DNA of 64,000 nt, from NCBI GenBank assembly GCA_021229015.1, contig CM037780.1, forward strand, positions 64,705,354 to 64,769,353, read 5' to 3'. The DNA comes from Solen grandis. Its lineage: Eukaryota; Mollusca; Bivalvia; Adapedonta; Solenidae. Below are positions 49,202-60,678 of the stretch, one piece after another. Below the pieces are notes generated by a model that was not told where the DNA came from, ran no database searches, and was given only the letters and a program-made list of their open reading frames with translations. Both the position numbers and the translations under genes were made by a program. How positions within the stretch are numbered: position 1 is the stretch's first letter; each line of letters opens with the position of its first letter.

Positions 49202-52200
49202 CTGGTGTATAGAAAACAATGCTATATTTAAATCCCTGAAAAGCTGCTTAATTCACATTAATTAATCTGTGTACAAAATAATCATAATTATTAAAGACAA
49301 CCTATCCAGGTGGAAAGATCAATGAGAAGTTTGACCCCTTGGTCAAGAGCATTTTTTCAAAATCTTGCCATCTATTAGAAATTGTGGAAGAAAGTTTCAA
49401 AATAGGTATAAAAGATTTCAAAATTAAAAAGAAAATAACTTTATGCTTTTTGAATGCCTGGGGTCGTATTCATAAAGCTCCTTAGTTTTTAATGAAAAAA
49501 ATTCCTTAACTGGAATAAATCTCCTTTGGTGTTTTATATACAAGACTAAAGGAAATCCTTAATACCTTAGGGAAATCTATGTAATTTTAAGGAAAATCTT
49601 AGAGACTAAGGGAAATTTGTTCCTAAGGAGCTTTATGAATACGGCCCCTGGTCACCCCTGGATCAAGGATGAAAATCTCAGAGGCATGGGTGAGAGAGTT
49701 GCCGCCCCCACCACACCTCTTTATCCATGCATGTATATATGCTCAGATCCAATACACTGTGCACTGTTTTAATTTAAATGTACTTTTTCTTTCAGAATTA
49801 AATGTTTGTATGAAAATTCTGAATACTGTATAATACTGATGGGAATTGGTTTTAAAACAGCAAATTGATAAATTGAAAGTAATCTGAAGCCAAACCAATA
49901 ACATGTTCATACTTCTCATAAAAACTAAACAATTTAATTTGGACTCTGCTGTAATAAAAGAATTAAAACAAAAATCAAAAAACATTATCAAGCATAATTG
50001 TAATTTGAACAAAACATCTCAAAAGTATTTTAGTTATGCACATGTAGAATGATATTGGATTGATACACAAAATAAAATTAAAAGCTCAATATATGTTCAA
50101 TTGTTAAGTAAATAATACAATAATACAGCTTAACCCTTTCCCTCATAGAGGACACCATGAAAAAACCTATGCAAACAGCATAAAACCAGATCGGCCTGCG
50201 AGTAACTCGCAGGCTGATCAGGTTTTATGCTGTTCACTGCTCCTCAGTGGTCTGGAAATGAGGACTTTATAATTAAATTTGGTAAGGTCTAACTGTGGTT
50301 TTCTGCAGATCAGGCTTTATGTGATACCTATTGAGTGCATCAAAATGAGTATATATGAGGGAAAGGGTTAACTGATTCTTAAATAGTGAAAAGGACATCA
50401 ACGGCATTGGCAATGACATGATACATAATTGATTTTTATCCTATGACATTTTGCTCAAACAGCTGTTTCAAGTTTCATATAACCATCACATATTTTCTTA
50501 TATTTAACATGTTTATATACCTTAAATATACCTTTATATCTTAAATGTTTTTTAAGTTATCGCAGAATCCAGATTTCTAGATGGACAGAAAGAAAAGACA
50601 GACAGACGGAGGGCAAACCTATAGTTCCCTCTGGTGTAAAAACACTGTTAGGGGACTAAAGACAATATTTCTAGCCACTTCTTTAACTTGCGTAACTTTC
50701 AAAAAAATTTCATGGATATGTTTTGTCCAATGACTGAAAAAAACATGAGTTTTCTTTGGAACTCATATGTCGACTGCTGAAGCTTGATGGATGGACAGAC
50801 GATGGAAAAGTGATCCCTTACAGCAGGTGACACAAAAAGTATAAGGCCAATGTCTGGACTTCCTATAGTTAAGGATATGGTGTATTGTCAGTTGTTGATT
50901 TTTTGTAATTTCTTGAGTAACATACTGCTACTAACCTGGTAAAACTGAAATTCTTTCAGCCAGCATTTCCAGGACATATTCAGCTTTTTCAGAGTCGATT
51001 TCTCTATAGTGTTAAGAGCAGAAGACTCTGAGAGAGATGGCTTTCTGTGAACACTGTGTTTGACTTCCTTTACACCCAAGTGGAAAATAACGCTAAAGAA
51101 TACCCCTATTCCAACTACAATTAACACCAGCATCTGAAACATATAGGTTATAATGAGGATGATATTACTTATGATAAATAAGACTACTAAATCTAAGTCT
51201 ATTCTATAATTATCAAGGTTAAACTGATTTTTAACAAATATAATATCACCAAATGTGTGAAAATTAAGTATACATGTAAGAATTAGTTTTCAAAATCAGT
51301 AGATACACATGGTGATGTATTGGAAGGAATTAATGTCCTTTGGACTTTTTTAAACAAGAAAATGAGCATACCCTAAACTTGCTGGAGTCTTGAGGTCCCA
51401 ACGAGGTGGAATCACCATCTGACTGAGACAAGGCAAATATGGCCCAGGCTATTCCATACACAACCATGTTAGACAAGACTGTGAAAGCGTATCTGAAAAC
51501 CAAAGGAAATTTTGTTTTATTAGTAAGCTCTGGACACCTGGCATCTAGTCCCAGACTTAAACTATTTTACAATATTTGCATAATTCTACATGCAATAAGT
51601 GGGAAGGATTTTTTAAATGTGACATTTTGCATGTATAATTTTCACATTTTTAACAAAAATCTATGTGATATTTAATATTCTAAGTGAACAATTCAGTTTA
51701 AATGTGGCTTAAAATGGCACAGGGCCTTCTCATTTCCAAGTCACTTAAGTCTCATAGTTTATGTTGTTAATTAAAAAGTTTGCTAGATACTTGCGCCACA
51801 TAATTTCATTACAGCTTTCTTGATGGACTAAATATATGAGCGTGAGGAATCATAATTTATTTCAAAATTATAAGTGAAATGGAAGGATGTCTCCCTAAGA
51901 TTCAGGGAGTCATGGATGAATATATTGACAATGGACTAGAAAGGCAGCTAGTCATGCTGCAGTTGTGTATCAGAACATCTCAAAACATAACCAAGCTCAA
52001 AGTACTGGTCCAAACCTGGAACTGTTGAAATGGATGAGTTCAAATTGTTCATTTTTGTTTTCCAACCAACATGGAAGTAATAAGTTCATTTCTAAATTTC
52101 ACATAATGCATGAATAGGATCTATAGAAAAGATATCATTAATACTTTTCTCCAACAGGTAGATATGCAATAATTGATAAGGAAATTAACTTGATGTGTCC

Positions 52201-55200
52201 TTTTTAATTCTGTGTGACAATCTCTTCCACATTTCTCATTTACATAAATATAATTCATTAGATATTTTCCTGTTTATTCTAAACCTTTATAGGAAGAAAA
52301 TATTATCATGAGTGAAATGCTGGATACCAGTACATCTGGTATGAGTACAATGATTGACCTGGTTCCATAAAAAGACCACATAGTTTTGTTTGTGATGCGA
52401 CTTGTAAGCATTTGACCTAGACATGTATGTAAAAATAACCCCTAACTGATAATAGCTAGATGTCAGAGCTTAAAATTTCACAAAAAAATGTCAAGATTTT
52501 GCTTTCAGCTCTCTGGCTTTTTTTTTTTTTTATATAATGGAACTGTGGTAATACTGTGCAGTGAACTTCCAATATACTGACATCTGGAAGTTTCACACAA
52601 TGACACTAATTTCCTGGGAACAAAATGGAAATCAACATTAGTTTAATCTGTTATTATCGTGTTGTTAAAATGAAAGACACTTAAACAGTTAAAAAAAGAG
52701 TTGTATTATTTCAATTTTAAGTAACACTCCTTGAGGTGTTAATTGATGAATTTCATTATACATGTACAGACAAATTCAATATAACAACATATTTTCTGGG
52801 AACAAGATGTGTCGTTATATCGAGAGATCACTGTATACAATTATAGACCCCTTTCTGCCCAATGCACCAAGGGTCTCACCTGTATCCATTCAGCCCCACT
52901 CTCATATGCGGATCGTCTGTGAGATCAGGTATGAGAGACAGATGGTTAATCTGGGTTGATGCCCACCCAAACTGAAAGATGACCACAAAGGGAGCGTAGT
53001 ATATAAATTGGGACCAGTCCGGGGCATGTGAACATGTGATACAGCCCACAAACAAGAATGGGAATGTGAACATTACACACAGGGTACCTGCAACAGAAAA
53101 ATCACAACCAATCAATAAAAACATAAATTGGATGAACAAACAGTCTATAATAGTGTTTGCAAGTAAAGCAAGAGGGCCATGATGGTCCTGGGTTGCTCAT
53201 CTGAGAACCAGATATTAGTGGGAGGAAAAGAAACAACAAATATCTTATGATATTGTTGAAGATGGGCTCTGACCTCTGCAAGCCATAAATCCAGCAAGTA
53301 CTTTTGCACAAGATTTAGAAGTTTTTACTCTATACATATAAGGAAAATGGGCTCCGTCCAGTGGCGGCCATGTTTTTCAACGGATCAAAATAATTTGAAC
53401 AATCTTGGTAAAGAGTGACCCAAGGAACATCTGTGCCAAATTACTTTGAAATTCAACCAGAACTTTTGGCAAAGAGGATTTTTCAAATTTGTACTAAATA
53501 CATATAAGGAAAATGGGCTCCGCTCCCTGGCAGCCATGTTTTTCAACAAATCAAAATAATCTGAACAACCTTGGTAGAGAGTGACCTAAGTTAGAAAGTT
53601 ATTTTAGAAGTTTTTACTCTATACATATAAGGAAAATGGGCTCCGTCCAGTGGCGGCCATGTTTTTCAACGGAAAAGTGACTCAAGGAACATCCAAATTT
53701 AAATTAACCAATTTTGGAAAGGTTTTTAAATTTGTACTAAATACATATAAGGAAAATGGGCTCCGCTCCCTGGCAGCCATGTTTTTCAACAAATCAAAAT
53801 AATCTGAACAACCTTGGTAGAGAGTGACCTAAGGAACATCTGTGACAAATAACTTTGAAATCCAGCAAGTACTTTTGCACAAGAAGATTTTTGAACATAT
53901 TAGGAAAACTGGCTCCGGCCGTGGTGGCAATTTATCAACAGATCAAAATAATTTGAACAATATGGTAGAGAGTGATCCAAGGAACATATGTGCCATATAA
54001 CTTTGAAATCTGGCCAGTAGTTTTGGAGGAGAAGATTTTCAAAATTTTCATTTTTTTTTTTGCCTTTGCCATGGCAACCAGAGTTCTGCTTGGAATCAAA
54101 TTCTTTGAACAACTATGAAAGGGCATCACCCAAGGAACATTCCTGTGAAGTTTCTTTAAAACTGACCCAGTGGTTTAGGAGATGTCGCTTAAATGTTGAC
54201 GACAGACACCAGACGCCCGATTCCAGACATCATCAGTCGCAATAGCTCACCTTGAGCATGAGCTAAAGAAGTCTAAAATCCATGTTTTAAGAAACAGAAA
54301 TTAAAGCTTATTACATTCTAGGGAAATAAAGGGTTTTACATTAAGGATAATATTTTAGAGTCCCTTGGACTTAATCTGGATTATATTTGCAGTTACATGT
54401 TTGAAAACAGGAGTCCCTTTAGTATTAGCATTAGAGAATGTGTCTGGTTATTTTTCAAAACTGACTGTAACCATGTTTGACCTTATTTACAATGATCAGG
54501 TTCTATTTGTGCAAAATTAGCAATAAATATTCTGGACTATAAAACCTTGGAGAAAATCAACAAGAGAAAGTTCTGTGCACCCAAAGGGACAAAGAAATAA
54601 CAGAAAGTCCCTATCACAGATTTTTATTTGTTTGCATTATGGTAACCCCTCCATCATTAAATTACATGTATAATCATAGCCCTTCAAATGCTTAACCCTT
54701 TCCCTCATATAGACTCATTTTGACGCACTCAATAGGTACCACATAAAGCCTGATCTGCAGAAAACCAGGTTTAAAACTTACCAAATTTAATTACAAAATC
54801 CTCATTTCCAGACCACTGAGGAGCAGTGAACAACATAAAACCTGATCAGCCTGCGAGTAACTCACAGGCTGATCAGGTTTTATGTTGTTCGCATACGTCT
54901 TTTCATGGTTTCCTCTATGAGGGAAAGGGTTAAAAAGATTTCAGAGCAGGCTTCAGTGCAGATGCAAGCAAGCAAGCAACTACATTGACTTGGAGTTATA
55001 GGCTCTTTTACTTGAAATTTATGAAGACTTACATTTACTATAAATATCCCAAAATCACTTAATGGACCATGATCACAGTTTAATGAAATGATGGATGTAG
55101 ACATGTCAGTCAGACAGTCATGCAGGACTTATTTTAACAATAATTATATTGCTCTATGCACGTGAACACATACATAACAAAACAAAGAGATTGGTTGTTT

Positions 55201-56751
55201 CTTAAACACCATTCATGTAAACAACATTACTGCATATTATTTAAATTTCATAATAAACATTATATGGTCTGATTTTCTCTTCTATCTTGATTATCAATTT
55301 ATTTGCATAGCTTGTGTCTACTGGCCTTTTCCCAGTTTTGAGGGGGGTAAGGAGGGGACTGACAGCGCCTTTTGAGAGGGAAATTTGTGGAAACATGGCT
55401 TGAATAAAAAATTTCAAACAAATATACCAAATGGAATCTTTTCCTAATATATTTACTTTTTCCTTTGGAATGAGCCTACTGTAAGCTCATATTCTGCTAG
55501 AAAAAAGAGCTGGTAGCATAGTAAGACAGTATTTTTCAAGAAAAATCTTGCTTAAGTAAATATATGATGTCAAATGTCCTCTTATAGTCCACGTTGATAT
55601 CTTTACAGTGCCTTTGAGAAATTTATTCACGAAGTCTGAAATATGATTGGCCTCCTCCACCCCCTGTTTAAAGACACTAACTAAACCACTGACTATTGCC
55701 CCTATGAGCTAATAGCATGGTTGGTTAGTTAGTTATTGAAGTCCTTATTTAAAGTGTATATCATGTATATCATATGTCCACCTGTTGACCATCTCTTTCA
55801 CCTACTGCATTGTATTAACCCTTTCCCTCATATAGACTCATTTTGACACACTCAATAGGTATCACATAAAGCCTGATCTGCAGAAAACCACAGTTAAACC
55901 TTACCAAATTTAATTACAAAATCCTCATTTCCAGATCACTGAGGAGCAGTGAACAGCATAAAAACTGATCAGCCTGCGAGTTACTCGCAGGCTGATCTGG
56001 TTTTATGCTGTTCGCATAGGTCTTTTCATGGTGTCCTCTATGAGGGAAAGGGTTAAGGTTGATTGACATCAAAGGGGCATGACAAACTTTCAGACTCATC
56101 CAATATTACCCTACATGGACCTCATGGTGAATAGACCTGGAAAGCTGTTGCCTATAGCCAGTGTGACAATACGGTGATTTATCACCAGACAGAATATGTA
56201 AATTGATATATGAGTTACAGTGCAGTGAAATGGCCAGTTCAAGTAACATATGATCAAAACTTCTCGTCTTCATCCATAATGCATGCACACTTTCATTTGT
56301 TCAATATATGTACAATATAAGTACTGTCATGAAAGTTACAATGGATATTCTATAAATAGATCTCAGCTTAGGCACCCTCCACAAATTCTTGCCATTTGTG
56401 TATGAAGACATTTTCATAGAAAATGGGGAATATATCTTACATCATATTTTGCTGAGTTTTAGAATGCTTGAACTACTTACCTATAAAATGCCATGTTTTT
56501 CTTTTCCCCATATTGCAACATCCGCTGACCCGATCTGACTCATAACCAATAAAAGGGGTGAAGATTGCATCACTAATCTGGCCAATCAAAACCAAGTCTC
56601 CAGACAACCCATTGTCAAATTTTTTCACCTGATGGAAGTATATGATCATATATGTGAACCACATTGAGGCTGTGAGGTCATTAAGTACATGTCCTACACT
56701 ATATGAGAATTTCTCAAAAAAAGAAAATTGTCTAGCTATTTTTCCAGACAT
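49109..56751 (-). CDS. MFSD12: MFSD12-like transporter, five 5' exons (3' part missing)
   Basis: Joining 56751-56481, 53087-52880, 51492-51372, 51133-50936 and 49201-49109 gives 297 codons with no stop; every junction is GT-AG and phases agree (1, 2, 0, 0). The protein aligns from memory with animal MFSD12 at signature places: SVGHVLNDLTASMWFTY, GYESDR + GKRKTWHFIG (MFS motif A type), FQFGWASTQINHLSLIPDL, YAFTVLSN, and FYQ-VAMIYMCTRLIVN. MFSD12 is a 12-helix major-facilitator protein of lysosomes and melanosomes, needed to import cysteine into them and tied to pigment type in vertebrates. Human MFSD12 is about 480 residues, so roughly the last 40% (later helices) is absent. No such exon was seen between 49108 and 43201; it may lie in the gap or elsewhere. 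All introns carry transposons. Role in this animal is inferred from the family only. Confidence 0.93.
49461..49647. mobile_element. MITE with ends GGGTCGTATTCATAAAG (187 bp)
   Basis: 'gggtcgtattcataaagctc' + 'cttag' at the left mirrors 'ctaaggagctttatgaatac' + 'ggccc' at the right. CTG flanks both ends and may be a 3-bp target duplication. The interior is made of 'aaggaaat'-type purine-rich repeats; no coding sequence. A 3-bp duplication would suit Harbinger-type elements, but this is tentative. Confidence 0.75.
50134..50367 (+). mobile_element. piggyBac-type MITE, copy 3 (234 bp)
   Basis: TTAA at 50130-50133 and 50368-50371; same orientation as copies 1 and 7. Inserted in MFSD12 intron 4. 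Palindromic core nearly intact ('ccagatcggcctgcgagt' on the left arm, one change). Confidence 0.95.
50936..51133 (-). CDS. MFSD12: MFSD12 exon 4
   Basis: Acceptor gtttcag/ATGCTG at 51133; donor TACCAG/gttagt at 50936; 198 bp, 66 codons, phase 0 at both ends. It encodes a helix (MLVLIVVGIGVFFSVIFHLG) and the long central cytosolic loop, ending with KEFQFYQ. The ATG at its start is internal, not the gene start. Confidence 0.92.
51372..51492 (-). CDS. MFSD12: MFSD12 exon 3
   Basis: Acceptor ttttcag/ATACGC at 51492; donor TTTAGG/gtatgc at 51372. It encodes YAFTVLSNMVVYGIAWAIFA (a helix) and a Ser/Asp-rich loop ending in SSKFR, as in the family where 'FR' precedes the next helix. A plus-strand open frame over this exon is a shadow. 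Confidence 0.92.
51493..52879 (-). other. MFSD12 intron 2
   Basis: AT-rich intron between exons 2 and 3; a T-run at 52518-52531. No mobile element recognised. Confidence 0.6.
52880..53087 (-). CDS. MFSD12: MFSD12 exon 2
   Basis: Acceptor ttgcag/GTACCC at 53087; donor TACAG/gtgaga at 52880. The 208 bp encode about 69 residues with two hydrophobic stretches (TLCVMFTFPFLFVG and YYAPFVVIFQFGWASTQ) and the highly conserved GWASTQINHLSLIPDL. The ORF continues past both splice sites by chance. Confidence 0.93.
53160..54265. repeat. Tandem repeat array with two alternating unit types (MFSD12 intron 1)
   Basis: Five units start with 'aaggaaaatgggctccg' or a variant at 53340, 53506, 53629, 53749 and about 53899. 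Units 1 and 3 read 'tccagtggcggccatg' (type A), units 2 and 4 'ctccctggcagccatg' (type B), so the array grew as an A-B dimer. It is bracketed by 'gggccatgatggtcctggg' at 53170 and 'caatagctcaccttgagc' near 54240, phrases common at the edges of a bivalve interspersed repeat. ORFs across it are repeat products. Confidence 0.75.
54696..54929 (-). mobile_element. piggyBac-type MITE, copy 4 (234 bp)
   Basis: TTAA at 54692-54695 and 54930-54933; in MFSD12 intron 1. Inner palindrome has small changes ('gagtaactcacagg'). Confidence 0.95.
54934..55818. other. MFSD12 intron 1, middle part
   Basis: 54950-55095 is the partner of the dispersed repeat at 43887-44204 (mostly inverted). The rest is AT-rich with a G-rich patch at 55339-55365; no exon. 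Confidence 0.5.
55819..56052 (-). mobile_element. piggyBac-type MITE, copy 5 (234 bp)
   Basis: TTAA at 55815-55818 and 56053-56056; in MFSD12 intron 1, same orientation as copy 4, about 0.9 kb away. Confidence 0.95.
56481..56751 (-). CDS. MFSD12: MFSD12 exon 1 (coding part), residues 1-90
   Basis: Starts MSGKIARQFSFFEKFSYSVG and ends at ATA G/gtaagt (donor at 56480). The start is set by an in-frame TAA 9-11 nt upstream and by the MFSD12-like N-terminus. It covers the first helix pair and the motif A loop (GYESDR...GKRKTW). The exon extends upstream as 5'UTR to 56901. Confidence 0.93.
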
Positions 56752-56901
56752 TATTATTTAGTTTTTTTTCCTGAATGTCTCAAGCTAGAATGTTGCTGAG
56801 GTCTTCTCCTACATACACTGAGATTCAAGCTTTTTGTAGAAAATGCTTGGAAGGACCTGACTTCTTGTATTCCTTAGTCCATCACATCAAAGATTTACGT
56901 T
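56752..56901 (-). promoter_or_regulatory. MFSD12: MFSD12 5'UTR segment with acceptor and tiny uORFs
   Basis: On the minus strand a polypyrimidine tract ('ttttattctttttatttcag') ends at 56902, a strong acceptor; the UTR then runs 150 nt to the ATG. It contains ATGTGA and ATGTAG (start followed at once by stop) and ATGGACTAA (one extra codon). An upstream noncoding first exon is implied but was not located. Confidence 0.6.
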
Positions 56902-56965
56902 CTGAAATAAAAAGAATAAAAGTGCATAAAACAAACTCTTGTAACACATTATGACAGTTTGTTAA

Positions 56966-57199
56966 CCCTTTCCCTCATATAGACTCATTTTGACCCATTC
57001 AATAGTTACCACATAAAGCCTGATCTGCAGAGAACCACAGTTAAACCTTACCAAATTTAATTATAGAATCCTCATTTCCAGACCACTGAGGAGCAGCGAA
57101 CAGCATAAAACCAGATCAGCCTGCGAGTTACTCGCAGGCTGATCTGATTTTATGCTGTTCGCATAGGTCTTTTCATGGTGTCCTCTATGAGGGAAAGGG
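56966..57199 (-). mobile_element. piggyBac-type MITE, copy 6 (234 bp)
   Basis: TTAA at 56962-56965 and 57200-57203. It lies only 65 bp upstream of the MFSD12 5'UTR acceptor, so it is in the presumed 5'UTR intron. Confidence 0.95.
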
Positions 57200-57234
57200 T
57201 TAAGTGAAGACTGATGGTTTCTTACTAGGGTTTA

Positions 57235-57700
57235 ATGTCTCTCTCATTGCATTTCAGTTCTTTGGGGATTTTCATCTACATGAGACAAACACAGTGCTGC
57301 ATGATAGACCAGTGGCATGATACCACACCTCAAAGTCACAGCATCCAGACACTGGGCCTGGAAGATGTTCTGAGCACAATACCAGTACATTTATGTCACT
57401 GTGAAGCTTTGGATTGAACAAATAACTTATCAGGTTACTGACGTTATTAAAAAATAAGTTTCTTAATCAAAAAAGACATAAATTTTAATTCATGGCATGT
57501 ACTTTTCTACCTGAACATGCCAGACAATGCCATCATTTTTACCTCAAAGGTGTAGATGATGACTCGACCATATGGTCTCAATGTAGTCTCATTATGGTTT
57601 GAAATTCCTTTACCATGACAGTATTTCAGTCATAGAGAGATGCTCCTGATCCAGGTAGAAATACTGACCTACCACAAGCCAACTGTGTGGCTTGCCTAAA
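57235..57700. mobile_element. SINE fragments (family A-like, then family B minus strand)
   Basis: 57278-57360 has 'catgagacaaacacag' and 'ggcatgataccacacc' as in family A copies. 57600-57700 has 'accatgacagtatttcag', 'tcatagagagatg', 'ccaggtagaaatactgacc' and 'ccacaagccaactg', the reverse of the family B body with deletions. Confidence 0.5.
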
Positions 57701-58544
57701 ATGAACAACTTATATGACTAGATTGAGCTCAAACCTGCATCAGTAAGGGGCTATGTCAGCAATTATAACCACCTGACCAAGGAAACCTTAGAACACCATT
57801 AATTCATATTTTTGTCATTTATATCTTTGTCAGATACCAGCATTTTATTTCTTGTATATACAGCAGATGAAGATGAGCTGATACATCAGGTCAGTATTTG
57901 TATCAAAGATAGACAAACAGTTTGTCATGTGCAGGTAACTACTCCTTTACAGATAACTAAGATATAAATAGAATTAAAAATGCACCTGACCGACTCTTCA
58001 TGGTACTTGCATGCAAATTTAGGTTGGAACAGCACACTACATGACACAGACTTACCAAAAAGGTTAACTCTATAATACTTATCAATGGTTGACTGAATAC
58101 AATGTAATTACGTTTTTGATAACTCATGATTTAGGTGCTTTTAAAAAAATGTGATGACAATTTGAGTCATTTTTACAGTACTAGAATGGGTGAAAAAGAT
58201 AAAACCTATGAGCGGTTCTGATTTATTGTAATAACACATGACCTGCTGCACCTCCTTGAAGCCTCATTTTTAACAAAAGCTAATGTTAGCTGTTACTATT
58301 TCTAGTGTTAACATAAAAAACATTCACATAAGGTATAGAGCCTGAAAAACATGAGAAGATTCAATCCCCTAGCTTTAGTACTTACAGGGATAAAAAAATT
58401 GAAACCAGTCAGGAAAGAGGCATAATCATGTTAAAATGAATTGCTTGCCTTTTTGAAATGGGTTCCCAAACAAGTTTTCCAAGTTTGAAGTGAATATGTT
58501 AGATTGTTTTAGGGAGTACTCTTAACCATTACAGAAAATTCCCT
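57701..58544. other. No gene recognised upstream of MFSD12
   Basis: Ordinary AT-rich sequence; could be 5'UTR intron. A noncoding first exon may lie here or further right, but I cannot place it. Confidence 0.4.
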
Positions 58545-58690
58545 TGACTTGACTTTTTGTGTTTACCATTGCTTTGACAGTATTTCAGTCATATAGCGAT
58601 GTCCAGCTAATTACAGGTGGAGGAAGACCCTGAATGCACAGAAGCATCCAGGTAGAACCACCGACCGCAAGCCAGCTGGAAGAAAATTCC
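58545..58690 (-). mobile_element. SINE family B body
   Basis: 'gtttaccattgctttgacag', 'tatttcagtcatatagcgat', 'aattacaggtggaggaagac' and 'accgcaagccagctggaag' match the 61205-61470 copy closely. The tRNA-like head is absent. Confidence 0.75.
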
Positions 58691-59077
58691 CTTGCTATGC
58701 TCTTTTGAAATGGGTTCCAATTACTTTAATAGTGTACATGTATTTGAAATGAATATGATAGACAGTTTTGAGAAATTGACCTTAATTAACAAAAATCTTA
58801 ACCAGCCATGAAAATTTTGAGCTGAAAAAGGGCTATATAATCTTTGCCAAAGTTATTTTTAGAGTTACCTGCCTTTTTTAAATGGGTTTCTTTTTTATAG
58901 TTAACAAATAAACCAGTTTGAAGTGATTATGTTTTGATGTTATGAAGAAATGGACTTGGAACGAAAACCTCAACCAATGCTGACTCCATTGCTGACGAGA
59001 GGATCATATGACAATTGCTCCAATTTTTTCTTCGAAATGAGAGACCTAATGTAGTATTTTTGTGTGTGACTAATTAT
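58691..59077. other. Old repeat with 'agtttgaagtgaat' phrases
   Basis: 'tttgaaatgggttcc' recurs at 58452 and 58707, and 'tttgaagtgaatatg' / 'tttgaaatgaatatga' / 'tttgaagtgattatg' at 58483, 58741 and 58916: a degenerate repeat with a period near 200-250 bp. No coding signal. Confidence 0.45.
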
Positions 59078-59310
59078 CCCTTTCCCTCACAGAGGACACC
59101 ATGAAAAGACCTATGCGAACAGCATAAAACCAGATCAGCCTGCGAGTAACTCGCAGGCTGATCAGGTTTTATGCTGTTCGCTGCTCCTCAGTGGTCTGGA
59201 AATGAGGATTTTGAAATTAAATTTGGTAAGGTTTAACTGTGGTTTTCTGCAGATCAGGCTTTATGTGACACCTATTGAGGCGTCAAAATGAGTCTATATG
59301 AGGGAAAGGG
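59078..59310 (+). mobile_element. piggyBac-type MITE, copy 7 (233 bp)
   Basis: Right flank TTAA (59311-59314); left flank mutated to TTAT. The central palindrome at 59115-59181 is near perfect: 33-bp arms with one mismatch. Confidence 0.95.
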
Positions 59311-59467
59311 TTAAACCTGAAGCCCATAACTTTTACCCTGAATGTTTCCCCATCAGGAAATAATGAAATGAATGAAACAATGGTGCTTATATAAAATGTA
59401 TGAAAACAATACTCTTGCACAGCTGCCTCCATATAATAACATTCAGACCAAACATAGAATGTACATT

Positions 59468-59545
59468 TCGAGGGCTCAGCGCAAAACGATCGTAACTTGT
59501 TCTTTAATACATATGAGTTACGACCATTTTGTGCTGAGCTCTCGA
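59468..59545. repeat. 78-bp hairpin with ~30-bp arms
   Basis: 'tcgagggctcagcgcaaaac' + 'gatcgtaact' pairs with 'agttacgaccattttgtgct' + 'gagctctcga', with an ~18-nt AT-rich loop. Size and arm mismatches resemble either a tiny MITE or a microRNA precursor; the sequence alone cannot tell which. Confidence 0.7.
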
Positions 59546-60674
59546 TTTTCATGATAAAAATATATGACATTCAGGTAATGATTTACAACAGATTCTGATG
59601 AAATGAAATCCTATTGGAGTCAAAACATTTTTCAAAATAACTTTTCACTAATCCATACTTATTAATAGATAGATACATATAATTTTATCAGCAGGTATAT
59701 AACATTACAATTTATGAATGATCAAATACCTTTTTTTTTCTCTGGCAGATTAATAAAGATATTTGAAGTTTTGGAACTAAAGCTTATTTTAAAAAGAGCT
59801 ATTATTTATTACCATATAACACCATACTTAAATGCAATGAAGGTAACTCAATCTGTGGTTGGTCACTCTTTTTTCAAAAATACTAAAAAATAAATGAAAT
59901 TTTTAACAGACACATTTTTCTTAAATTTTGCACATAAAACTATAACTCAAAGATAAATTAAAAATAGGGGGTCACCATGCCTGTTCAAGAGAGACTTAGC
60001 TTATAGTAAAACATCACTGTTTGCTAAATTTGTTGAAAAAATCAAAGATCAATTGCTTTCTAAATACTTCAATAGCATATCAAAATGATAATTTCAGAAT
60101 ATTTTATCATAATTTGTTATCTTACAATGTGACTTAGAAGTATGTTTTAGGTGAAAATACTGTCGAGCATACATGGAGAGTACAAAATGAGCAAAAAATA
60201 CCTTGTGTCAAGACCAAAATGTATACAAAAACTACCCAAAAGTATTATGAAATTCTCTATATATTTTTCTCGATAGAAAAATATAATGGACAGATTTCCT
60301 TTAATTTTTTTCAGAAACAATCCTCTGTAATAAAGGCTTTTTGAAAATGTAAAAAAAGGTATACCTTGTTTTTAAACTAATAAAACCGTTTTTTTTTTAT
60401 AGAAATTTTATTCAAATTTGTACAAAAACACTAGAAGGTGACTTTTAGGATCCAAAACATTTGGTAAACCACCTGAAACATCTTATTATCATCATAATGT
60501 AAACTTATGATGCGATGAATTCATAAATCATCCTTGTTTACATGAAATAAAGAATTATTCTTAATGATATGAAATGTGGTTTTGCAATTAAAAAAAAGTT
60601 ACGCTCATCTGTAAAATAAAAGTCAAGACTCTTTATACATATGTACTGCATAACCCATGATAAACATCATCATT
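59546..60674. other. No gene recognised; AT-rich
   Basis: Homopolymer-rich sequence without features that I can support. Confidence 0.4.
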
Positions 60675-60678
60675 TTAA

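Larger units (their letters stand above)
49202..50935 (-). other. MFSD12 intron 4
   Basis: Contains a MITE (49461-49647), piggyBac-type MITE copy 3 (50134-50367) and, at 50565-50870, a repeat of the 'gatggacagac' type often seen in bivalve introns ('gacagacagacggaggg' at 50598, 'gatggacagacgatgg' at 50789). Confidence 0.6.
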
